This document shows, piece after piece, positions 1 to 5,868 of a DNA stretch of 5,868 nt. The notes under the pieces are model-generated. The model was not told the DNA's origin. It searched no databases and saw nothing but the letters and a program-made list of their open reading frames with translations. This DNA is from Trueperaceae bacterium (GTDB taxonomy: Bacteria > Deinococcota > Deinococci > Deinococcales > Trueperaceae). Both the position numbers and the translations under genes were made by a program. Positions within the stretch are counted from its first letter, which is position 1. Each line of letters begins with the position of its first letter. The stretch is from assembly GCA_007128755.1 (NCBI GenBank), contig SKWV01000017.1, positions 1 to 5,868 of the forward strand. Direction: 5' to 3'.

Positions 1-1339
1 CGGCGCCGGCGATGTCGGCCACCGCGCGGGCGTAGGCGTCCATGGCCTGCATCGGGGTCATCTCGCCCGAGACGACGCGCTCGGTCATGAGCTGCGCCTG
101 GAACGAGATCTCGGGGTAGACGGCCAGGTTGGGCCTGGCGGTGGTGAGCGGCCCGAGCGCCTCGGCGGCGTCGGTCAGGAACGGCACGCCGGGGACGGGC
201 ACGTCGTCGCGGACGCGGATGCGCGGCTGGTGCTCCTGCGCGGCCTCGAGCGCCTCTTGGCTGTTCATGAAGGCCAGCAGTTCCCAGGCGAGCTCGCCGT
301 GCTGCGTGTTCGGGTTGAGCACGAAGCCGGTGCCGCCGGAGATGGTGACGAAGTCCTGGTCACGAAGGCCCGCGCCGGGCTCCTGCGCCGGCATCTTGAC
401 CCACGTCATGACGTCGTCGCGGTTGGCGACCTCGAACTCCGAACCGGGCGCCGTGACGGCGCGGTAGAACCAGTCGCCCTCGACCAGGAGCGCCGTCGTG
501 CCGTCGCGGAAGTTCGCGAAGGTGCGGTTCCGGCCGTCCTGGAGGAGCTGCGCGCGCGGGTCGCCGAGCTGCTCGTCGCCGTAGATCTCCTGGTAGAGCT
601 CGAGCGTGTCGAGGATGCCCTGGCTGCGGACGATCCAGCGGTCCTCCTCGTCGGTCAGGAAGTGTCCGGTGCCGAGCAGCAGCATGAAGTACCCCTGCAT
701 GGTGGTCGCCTCACCCATGGCGGTGCCGGCGTTGATCTGCAGGGGGAACGAGGCGGGGTCGTGCTCCTTGAGCGTGCGGGCGACGTCGAGCAGGTCGTCC
801 CAGGAGGTCGGCTGCCAGTTCTCGGCGTCCTCGATGCCGGCCTCGCTCAGCAGGTCGTGGCGCACGAAGACCATGCGGTAGTCGGTGCCGAGCGCGATGC
901 CGTAGCGATCGCCCTCGAACATCGTCAGTTCCTGCAGGCCCTGTGGGATGTGGTTCCAGCCCTCCCAGTCGTTCACCGCGGGTCCGCCGACGACGTCGAG
1001 CGGTTGCAGCATCTCGCCCTCGCTGAACTCGGGGATCCAGAACCCGTCGAAGGCCATCACGTCGGCGCCGGCGCCGACGGAGAGATCGAGGGCGTACTGC
1101 TCCTTGAGCGCCTCGTCGGAGCCGCCGAACTCGATCAACTCGACGGTGACGCCGGGGTTCCTGGCCTCGAACTCCGGGATGACGAACTGCCTGAGCCAGT
1201 CGACCTGCTGCTCGTTGACGCCACCGGTGACCATGCGGCCGGTGATCGTGAGGGTCTGGGCGAACGCCGAGGCCGCGAGCCCGACCAGGGCCAGGGTCAC
1301 GGCGAGCCTGAAGAGCGTGCGGGTGATGAGGTTGGACAT
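1..1339 (-). CDS. ABC transporter substrate-binding protein (family 1 extracellular solute-binding, carbohydrate type), 3' end off window
   Basis: This encodes the soluble sugar-capturing component of an ABC importer. Reading the minus strand from ATG at 1339 gives 446 residues open to the window edge with no stop, so probably only a short C-terminal piece is missing. Residues 1-27 form a Sec signal peptide: basic start (R7, R11), hydrophobic core LAVTLALVGLAASAFA, and an A-x-A cleavage site before Q28. There is no lipobox cysteine, so the mature protein should be free in the periplasm. Family-like segments are GADVMAFDGFWIPEFSEGEMLQPLD (about 91-115, where a bound sugar is usually contacted), GIALGTDYRMVFVRHDLLSEAGI (about 147-169), a W-PTSWDDLLDVA motif near 176-187, and a TTALLVEGDWF segment near 281-291. 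The Shine-Dalgarno sequence GGAGG lies four bases before the ATG. The gene follows the mannosidase by 67 bases with no visible terminator, so cotranscription is likely, and permease genes would be expected beyond the left edge. Family assignment is firm; the ligand, probably a mannoside or other oligosaccharide, is inferred from context. Confidence 0.9.
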   Translation of the reverse strand, partial: MSNLITRTLFRLAVTLALVGLAASAFAQTLTITGRMVTGGVNEQQVDWLRQFVIPEFEARNPGVTVELIEFGGSDEALKEQYALDLSVGAGADVMAFDGFWIPEFSEGEMLQPLDVVGGPAVNDWEGWNHIPQGLQELTMFEGDRYGIALGTDYRMVFVRHDLLSEAGIEDAENWQPTSWDDLLDVARTLKEHDPASFPLQINAGTAMGEATTMQGYFMLLLGTGHFLTDEEDRWIVRSQGILDTLELYQEIYGDEQLGDPRAQLLQDGRNRTFANFRDGTTALLVEGDWFYRAVTAPGSEFEVANRDDVMTWVKMPAQEPGAGLRDQDFVTISGGTGFVLNPNTQHGELAWELLAFMNSQEALEAAQEHQPRIRVRDDVPVPGVPFLTDAAEALGPLTTARPNLAVYPEISFQAQLMTERVVSGEMTPMQAMDAYARAVADIAGA

Positions 1340-1406
1340 CGTTCCTCCCATGTCGTGAGTAGGTGTGGACCGAACGGGTGGTACGCGCTGTGCGGCGGGT
1401 CTCAGA

Positions 1407-4127
1407 TCAATGGCTCACCTCCTCGTCGGCGAAGACGAGCTCGAGCGAGATCACCGCGGCCGGAGCGAGCGTGACGTCGACGACCCCGTCGACATGCTCC
1501 AACGCGCTCTCACGCGTCTCGTCGAGACGCACGAGGTGGACCTCGTGCAGGGGGTGGTGGACGGCGAGGCGTCCCGTCACCGTGACCGGCGCCGGGTTCC
1601 AGATGCGGACGATGGCGCTGCGGCCGGAGCCGCGAGCGGGAGCGTAGGAGGAGAGGGTCAACGGTGCGTCGAGCTCGAGCCCCGGCGCCTGCACGGCGGC
1701 GGCGGCGGCGAGCGCCAGCGGCGGCGCCGCGAAGCGCTCGGCCTCGAGCAGCAGCGCGCCCTCCCACCAGCGGCCGCCGAAGGGCACGATCGCCAGCTCG
1801 AAGCGCTGCGGTCCGTGGCACTGGGCCTCGGGGGTCGCCAGGGCGGGACCGGCCCCCTGCGGACGCGCCAGCGCGTCGTCGCGCGAGAGCCAGCCGACGC
1901 AGCGGAGCAGCGTGACCGCCAGATCGACGCCCTCGGCGCTCAGGTGGGCCTGGTACTCGTTCAGGCCGCGGTTGAGGACCGCCAGCCCGCGCTCGCCGTC
2001 CGTGACGGCCACGAACCGCCGTTGGTGACTCGTGCCGGTGGGGCGCTGGAACCAGCCCTCGCCCGCGGGTGGCGTCACGGGCCGCTCGAGCACGTGGAAG
2101 TGGCCGTCGGCCCAGACGTGCTCGGCGGCGCAGCCGGTCGCGACGCGCAGGCGCAATCGGTGATCATCGACGCGGTTGTCGAGCGCCACCGTGACGTCGA
2201 GCCGACTCGAGCCGGCGTCGAGCGTCAGGTCGACGTCGACGTCCAGGAGGGCGGCGCCGACGCGCGAGCGGCGGTCGTCGGCGAGGCGTTGGGGGAGCGT
2301 CAGCCGGTAGGGGAGCCGCACGGTCGCCCGCAGCGGCCCGGCCGCCCGCACGGTGGGCGCCTCGCGCGTGCCCGAGACGAGGATGGGCACGTCGTCCGGG
2401 ACCGGCGAGAAGTCGTACTCGTCGCCGGCGTCGGCCTCGTCCTCGAAGCGCAGGTCGAGCGCGTGGACGTGGCCGCTCGTCCGGTCGTGCAGGACGATGG
2501 CGCCCTGGGCGTCGACCTCGACCCGCAGCGCGTCGTTCTCGACGACGACACCGTCGTCGGCAGGCTCGGCGCTGACGCCACCGCGCTCGTGCTCGGGCGG
2601 CGGCGCGTCCGCGTCGCGGTCGATGCGCACGCTGGTCACGCCCAGCGGGGGCAGCGTGGCGGCGAACGTCAGCCGCACCGCCTCACGCGCTATGCGCGCG
2701 TCCCCCGGCGCCGTCGCGGGCCTCGCCTCGACCTGCGTCGGGAGGGCGAACCCGGAGGCGTCGCGCACGCGCAGCGAGGCGGCGCTGCCGGGCGGCAGGA
2801 GGAGGTCGGTCGTCATCACCGCGTCGATCGCGCTGGGCAGCGCGTTGAAGAGCGCGACGTGGGAGGTGCCCAAGCGTTCGTCGCGCGGGTCGTCGCGGTG
2901 CCCGGCGAGGTGGTCGATGGCGCGGCGGCAGAGGTCGCCGCCGAGCTGCGTGACCTGCTCGAAGCGGGTCAGCATCTCGCGGTGCACCGCGTCGACCGAG
3001 CAGCCGCAGATGGAGTCGTGCGCGTGGTTGAGCAGGAGCGTGCGCCACGCCGAGCGCAGCAGCGGCCCGACGTCGGGCGCGCCCTGCAGCGCCGCGATGA
3101 CCGTGAGCGGCTCGGCGTAGCGCTCGAGCAGCGTCTCGACGCGTCGGTTGGCCTGCTTGAGGTAGACCCGGGCCGAGAGCACGCCGGGGAGGACGTGCTG
3201 GTAGCGGCTCCCACGGAACTCGCCGCGGTACGTCTCGAGCGCCACGTCCTGCGCCCGTGCGGCCTGCACGAACTCCTCGACGTCGGCATGCACGAACGTG
3301 ACGTCGTCGAACGCCGCGTTCAAGTCGGCGATGATCTCCGACACGTTGGGCTGCGGGAAGAGGTGATCCGAACCGTTCAGCAGCAGCAGCGCCTCGCCGG
3401 TGGCGTAGGCGTCGATGCCGCCCTCGAGGCGCTCGACGGACTCGCGCAACCACGTCGGGAACTCGGGCCCCAAGTCGTCGCTGCCGTACAGCACCGACCT
3501 GATCTGGCGCACCGCCCGCGCGGCGTCGTACGGGTCGCTCAGCTCCCAATCGACGTGGCCGATCGCGGCGGCCGAGGAGTACGTGCCCGGCAGGTGGACG
3601 GCGAAGACGCTCGATTCGCCGTCGGCCGTCTCCCAGGTGAACTCGCCGCGCAAGCGCTCGCCCTCGTCGCCCACGCCGCGCTCGAACACGATCGCGTCCA
3701 TGCCGAACCCGCGGACGATGAGCGGCAGCTGGGAGATGTGGCCGAACGAGTCCGGGGTGTAGGCGACCGGCATGGGCGGGCCGAAGCGGAGGCAGGTGTC
3801 GCGGCCCAGCGCGAGGTTGCGGATCAGGGACTCGGGGCTCACCAGGAACTCGTCGGCGAGCACGAACCAGGGGCCGATGCGCAGGCGACCCGAGCGCACG
3901 TGCCGCGCGACGTCGGCCTCGCGCTCGGGCCTGATCTCCAGGTAGTCGTCCAGCACCACCGCCTGGCCGTCGAGGGTGAAGCGCCGGTAGTCGCGGCGCT
4001 CCAGGAGCTCGAGCACCCGGTCGACGACGTCGACGAGCCGCGCGCGGAACACCTGGAACGGCTGGTACCACTCGCGGTCCCAGTGGGTGTGCGGGACGAA
4101 GTAGGCGGTGCGCCGGGCGGGGCTCAC
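1407..4127 (-). CDS. GH38 alpha-mannosidase, cytoplasmic (MngB-like architecture)
   Basis: A retaining, metal-dependent glycosidase that releases mannose from alpha-mannosides. The 906-residue protein is near the usual length for bacterial GH38 enzymes and starts at GTG 4127. That start overlaps the repressor stop as GTGA, has GGGAG eight bases upstream, and places the conserved PHTHWDREW motif at residues 12-20. Predicted zinc ligands are H15, D17, D126 and H370, with D126 (YTPDSFGH, 123-130) also the nucleophile. Other family blocks are GPWFVLADEFLVSPESLIRNL (85-105), NGSDHLFPQP (251-260) and NHAHDSICGCSVDAVHREM (367-385). The GH38 catalytic domain covers roughly 8-275, a helical middle domain roughly 280-390, and beta-sandwich domains the rest; GDEYDFSPVPDD (568-579) and the IVRIWNP strand (839-845) are typical of these. 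No signal peptide or membrane segment is seen, so it should act on imported substrate. All catalytic residues are present. Substrate is unknown: mannosylglycerate, N-glycan fragments and other mannosides are all possible. Confidence 0.95.
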   Translation of the reverse strand: MSPARRTAYFVPHTHWDREWYQPFQVFRARLVDVVDRVLELLERRDYRRFTLDGQAVVLDDYLEIRPEREADVARHVRSGRLRIGPWFVLADEFLVSPESLIRNLALGRDTCLRFGPPMPVAYTPDSFGHISQLPLIVRGFGMDAIVFERGVGDEGERLRGEFTWETADGESSVFAVHLPGTYSSAAAIGHVDWELSDPYDAARAVRQIRSVLYGSDDLGPEFPTWLRESVERLEGGIDAYATGEALLLLNGSDHLFPQPNVSEIIADLNAAFDDVTFVHADVEEFVQAARAQDVALETYRGEFRGSRYQHVLPGVLSARVYLKQANRRVETLLERYAEPLTVIAALQGAPDVGPLLRSAWRTLLLNHAHDSICGCSVDAVHREMLTRFEQVTQLGGDLCRRAIDHLAGHRDDPRDERLGTSHVALFNALPSAIDAVMTTDLLLPPGSAASLRVRDASGFALPTQVEARPATAPGDARIAREAVRLTFAATLPPLGVTSVRIDRDADAPPPEHERGGVSAEPADDGVVVENDALRVEVDAQGAIVLHDRTSGHVHALDLRFEDEADAGDEYDFSPVPDDVPILVSGTREAPTVRAAGPLRATVRLPYRLTLPQRLADDRRSRVGAALLDVDVDLTLDAGSSRLDVTVALDNRVDDHRLRLRVATGCAAEHVWADGHFHVLERPVTPPAGEGWFQRPTGTSHQRRFVAVTDGERGLAVLNRGLNEYQAHLSAEGVDLAVTLLRCVGWLSRDDALARPQGAGPALATPEAQCHGPQRFELAIVPFGGRWWEGALLLEAERFAAPPLALAAAAAVQAPGLELDAPLTLSSYAPARGSGRSAIVRIWNPAPVTVTGRLAVHHPLHEVHLVRLDETRESALEHVDGVVDVTLAPAAVISLELVFADEEVSH

Positions 4128-5119
4128 GGGCACGACTCCCGGCTCACCAGCGTGTGTGGCACGATGCGCCGCTGCGCGTCCCCGGCACCGTTGGCGATGC
4201 GCTCGAGCAGCGTCTCGATCGCGCCGCGCCCGAGGTCGTAGGCGTTGAGCTCGACGCTGCTGAGCCGCGGGTTGGTGAACTGCGTGACGTCGTCGTTGTT
4301 CATCCCGATGATCGCCACGTCGCCCGGGATCCGCAGCCCGTCCTCCTGCAGCGCGCGCATGGCGACCACGGCTTGCGGATCGCTGACGGTGACGAGCGCG
4401 TCGAGTGGCCGTCCGGCTTCGCGGTGGGCGGCGAGCGCGCGCATCGTGGCGTCGGCCAGCCCGTCGACGTAGGCGACGGGCGCGTCGAACACGCCGAACG
4501 CCGCGCAGGCGTCCAGGTAGCCGCGGGCGCGGTCCTGAGTGAAGGTGCGGTCGCGTGGACCGTTGAGGAGCAGCGGCGCACGGCGGCCGGCCTCGAGCAG
4601 GCTCGCCGTCGCGTCGAACGCCACGCGGACGTTGTCGTTGTCGATCGTGGAGACGCCCGCGACCGGGCTCCGGCCGACGAGCACGTGCGGGAAACCGGCG
4701 GCGACGACGTCCCCGAGGGCGCCGTCGTGCTCGGTGGGGTTCATGAGGACGACGCCGTCGGACCAGCGCTCGGCGATGAGGCGCTTGAGCACGGCGCGCG
4801 ACTCGGCTTCGTCCTCCGGCACGGTGAGGGTGAGGGTGTACCCGCCGTCGCGGGCGACGTCGTGGAGGCCGCGCAGGAAGCGGGTGAAGAAGCCGCTGGA
4901 CATGTTCTCGCCGAGGGCGGGGTCGAGCAGGTGGATCGACCACGTGCGGCCGCTCGACAGGCTGCGCGCCGCTCGCATGGGGTGGTAGTCGAGGGTGCCG
5001 GCGGCGGCGAGGACCCGGCGGCGCGTCTCCTCGCGCACCCGCCGGTCGTCGTTCAGCGCGAGCGACGCCGTCGAGACCGAGACCCCGGCCAGGCGAGCGA
5101 TGTCGCGGATCGTGCTCAT
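4124..5119 (-). CDS. LacI-family transcriptional repressor
   Basis: A DNA-binding, sugar-responsive repressor of 331 residues, normal for the family. The N-terminal helix-turn-helix reads MSTIRDIARLAGVSVSTASL (1-20) followed by ALN; the specificity positions corresponding to Y17, Q18 and R22 of E. coli LacI are V15, S16 and L20. The hinge helix is RAARSLSSGRT (49-59), with L54 as the leucine expected to insert at a central CpG of the operator. The periplasmic-binding-protein-like effector domain runs from about 60 to 331, with DNDNVRVAFDAT, QDRARGYLDA and VAIIGMNNDDVTQFTNPRLSSVELN as recognisable family blocks. ATG 5119 is chosen because GAGGAG stands five bases before it and the family's conserved start follows at once. 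In-frame ATGs at 5137, 5161 and 5188 would add 6 to 23 unconserved residues encoded by the operator and leader. The gene opens the mannosidase operon and probably regulates it and itself. Effector not determinable. Confidence 0.95.
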   Translation of the reverse strand: MSTIRDIARLAGVSVSTASLALNDDRRVREETRRRVLAAAGTLDYHPMRAARSLSSGRTWSIHLLDPALGENMSSGFFTRFLRGLHDVARDGGYTLTLTVPEDEAESRAVLKRLIAERWSDGVVLMNPTEHDGALGDVVAAGFPHVLVGRSPVAGVSTIDNDNVRVAFDATASLLEAGRRAPLLLNGPRDRTFTQDRARGYLDACAAFGVFDAPVAYVDGLADATMRALAAHREAGRPLDALVTVSDPQAVVAMRALQEDGLRIPGDVAIIGMNNDDVTQFTNPRLSSVELNAYDLGRGAIETLLERIANGAGDAQRRIVPHTLVSRESCP

Positions 5120-5124
5120 GTGCT

Positions 5125-5130
5125 CTCCTC
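5125..5130 (-). promoter_or_regulatory. Ribosome binding site of the LacI-family gene (decides the start)
   Basis: GAGGAG on the minus strand, five bases before ATG 5119, is a strong Shine-Dalgarno sequence. It rules in favour of this start over the three in-frame upstream ATGs, one of which (5137) lies inside the operator palindrome. Confidence 0.8.
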
Positions 5131-5133
5131 GAG

Positions 5134-5153
5134 CCATCGAACCGGTTCGATGG
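5134..5153. promoter_or_regulatory. Probable LacI-family operator, perfect 20-base palindrome
   Basis: CCATCGAACCGGTTCGATGG is identical to its reverse complement over all 20 bases. It has the central CpG flanked by an AACC/GGTT core that LacI-family hinge helices typically recognise. It ends 14 bases before the repressor start codon and begins about 48 bases after the predicted transcription start. Binding here would block elongation or reinitiation and give autoregulation of the repressor-mannosidase-transporter operon. In RNA the same bases could fold into an 8-bp hairpin with a CCGG loop just before the Shine-Dalgarno sequence. The palindrome is seen directly; its binding by the adjacent repressor is inferred. 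Confidence 0.85.
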
Positions 5154-5185
5154 GTCGCCATCAGTGACCGAGAACCAGCCTGATG

Positions 5186-5207
5186 CACCCCTTGGCGTTA
5201 TGGGGTG
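5186..5207. repeat. Inverted repeat across the predicted transcription start (possible second operator)
   Basis: Six-base arms CACCCC (5186-5191) and GGGGTG (5202-5207) are separated by ten bases; allowing one bulged base the arms extend by two more pairs (AT). On the minus strand the first arm lies between the -10 box and the predicted start at 5201, and the second at about +11 to +16. This position suits a repressor site or a 5'-end hairpin in the transcript. It does not resemble the 20-base palindrome nearby, so a different regulator would be needed. Chance is not excluded. Confidence 0.4.
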
Positions 5208-5236
5208 ATGGTAGCGCCGCTCCGAGGGGCTGTCAA
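5208..5236 (-). promoter_or_regulatory. Sigma70-type promoter of the LacI-mannosidase-transporter operon
   Basis: On the minus strand a perfect -35 box TTGACA (5236 to 5231) is followed by a 17-base spacer and a -10 box TACCAT (5213 to 5208) that matches TATAAT at four of six positions, including the key A2 and T6. The predicted start is the A at about 5201, giving a leader of roughly 82 bases before ATG 5119. The promoter lies in the only sizeable gap of the window, after the oxidoreductase stop, and no comparable promoter was seen before the mannosidase or binding-protein genes. Confidence 0.7.
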
Positions 5237-5268
5237 TCGCAACGGTCCACGGCGCGGCACGCGCGTCG

Positions 5269-5868
5269 TCAGGCTCGCCCGGTGGAGGGATCCACGACGG
5301 CGCGCGGGCGGCACGGCCGCCGCTCGTGGTACGAGCGCTCCGCGGCCTCGCACGCCGCGAGCACGCGGAGTCCTTGCGCGATGCCGGGCTCCGTCGCCAC
5401 CTTGGCGCGCAAGGCTACGAAGAACGCGCCGAGCTCGCCGCGGTAGGCGTCCGCGAATCGCTCCAAGAACCACGGCACGTGCGCCCGCTCGATGCGCCCG
5501 TCGCGGTAGAGCGTGAGGCGGTCGAGCTCGTCCGCCCGGACCACCGCCTTCCCGGTCGAGCCGCCGACCTCGAGCACGGTCTCGTACCCGTACCCCGTGC
5601 GCAACCGGTTCTCGATCACGCCGAGCGCGCCGGAGGCGAAGCGCAGCGTGATGAGCGTGGTGTCGGGCTTGCCGATCGCCTCGAAGCGCGCGTCGGTCAT
5701 CGCGGCGCCGAGCGTCGTCACCTCGTCGATCGCGCCGCCGATCGCGAGCGCCAGGTCCATGTCGTGGCTCAAGGTGTCGTGGAAGATGCCGGCGGAGCGC
5801 TCCATCGCCTCGTAGGTGGGACCGCTGGGATCGGCGGTCATGGAGCGGAACGTCTCGACGCGGCCGAG
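5269..5868 (-). CDS. Gfo/Idh/MocA-family oxidoreductase, inositol 2-dehydrogenase-like, 5' part off window
   Basis: This is the C-terminal 199 residues of an NAD(P)-dependent sugar or inositol dehydrogenase. The frame is open to the right edge (LGRVETFRSMTADPSGP...), so the internal ATG at 5841 is not the start; roughly 140 residues carrying the Rossmann fold and the EKP-type lysine motif are missing. The visible part is the substrate-binding and dimerisation domain. GIFHDTLSHDMDLALAIGG contains the D-x-x-x-H pair (fragment D31 and H35), equivalent to the catalytic Asp172 and His176 of Bacillus subtilis IolG. Further IolG-like stretches are TLITLRFASGALGVIENRLRTGYGYETVLEVGGSTGKAVV and WFLERFADAYRGELGAFF. 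It ends at TGA 5269, 149 bases before the repressor start, and is probably a separate transcription unit. Family membership is firm. Specificity for myo-inositol rather than another polyol or sugar is inferred from similarity, and the short tail after CEAAERSYHERRPC is not conserved that I recognise. Confidence 0.88.
   Translation of the reverse strand, partial: LGRVETFRSMTADPSGPTYEAMERSAGIFHDTLSHDMDLALAIGGAIDEVTTLGAAMTDARFEAIGKPDTTLITLRFASGALGVIENRLRTGYGYETVLEVGGSTGKAVVRADELDRLTLYRDGRIERAHVPWFLERFADAYRGELGAFFVALRAKVATEPGIAQGLRVLAACEAAERSYHERRPCRPRAVVDPSTGRA

Noticed and set aside
230..1474. Open frame on the plus strand (414 codons) opposite the binding-protein gene
   Set aside because: Same kind of composition artefact; the minus strand encodes a complete signal peptide and family motifs over this stretch.
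1694..1710. CGG trinucleotide run within the mannosidase
   Set aside because: It encodes a short alanine run (about residues 806-811) between C-terminal beta domains. Such runs are common in GC-rich coding DNA, and nothing suggests phase variation because a triplet change keeps frame.
1365..4241. Long open frame on the plus strand (958 codons) lying antisense across the whole mannosidase gene
   Set aside because: The translation is low-complexity and rich in R, V, D, E, A and G, with no recognisable motif. Long antisense frames are expected opposite a GC-rich gene, and the minus strand carries clear GH38 motifs.
4128..4943. In-frame upstream extension of the mannosidase to 1178 residues
   Set aside because: The extra 272 residues are arginine- and proline-rich and lie in a wrong frame of the repressor gene. 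The GTG at 4127 has a ribosome binding site and fits family N-termini.
5120..5188. Longer start for the repressor at 5188, 5161 or 5137
   Set aside because: These ATGs lack a good Shine-Dalgarno sequence. The extra residues are encoded by the operator and leader, and the conserved LacI-family start begins at 5119.
5251..5265. GC-rich hairpin GCGCG-TGC-CGCGC just after the oxidoreductase stop as a terminator
   Set aside because: The stem is only five pairs and no T-run follows on the minus strand, so a rho-independent terminator is not supported.
5603..5610. AACCGGTT core inside the oxidoreductase gene, resembling the centre of the operator
   Set aside because: Only the eight-base core matches symmetrically, and it encodes part of a family-like ENRLR stretch, so coding constraint explains it.

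Overview
The window is GC-rich, with mostly G or C at third codon positions, and all four recognisable genes lie on the minus strand. Read in transcription order (right to left) they are: the C-terminal part of an inositol-2-dehydrogenase-like Gfo/Idh/MocA oxidoreductase; a 149-base gap holding a promoter and two inverted repeats; a LacI-family repressor; a cytoplasmic glycoside hydrolase family 38 (GH38) alpha-mannosidase; and the binding protein of a carbohydrate ABC importer. The first and last genes are cut by the window edges. The binding protein has no stop codon inside the window.

The LacI, mannosidase and binding-protein genes look like one operon. The repressor stop and mannosidase GTG start overlap by four bases, 67 bases without a visible terminator separate the mannosidase from the binding protein, and a sigma70-like promoter (TTGACA, 17-base spacer, TACCAT) lies before the repressor. 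A perfect 20-base palindrome with a central CpG sits in the leader between promoter and repressor start and is the obvious operator. A second inverted repeat straddles the predicted transcription start.

Inferred working model: the binding protein captures a mannose-containing glycoside outside the inner membrane, permease genes beyond the left edge import it, the mannosidase (no signal peptide) removes mannose in the cytoplasm, and the repressor senses the sugar and controls the operon and itself. The inositol-dehydrogenase-like gene could belong to the same catabolic locus but is probably a separate transcription unit. The natural substrate cannot be read from the sequence.

Organism: a high-GC bacterium. 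The binding protein has a signal-peptidase-I type leader (AFA|Q) and no lipobox cysteine, which fits a two-membrane cell better than actinobacteria or firmicutes, whose binding proteins are usually lipoproteins. Deinococcota of the Trueperaceae type is my best guess, at low to moderate confidence. I see no RNA gene, CRISPR array, insertion sequence or phage feature, and no clearly novel system. This looks like a coherent sugar-catabolism locus with an unusually legible control region.
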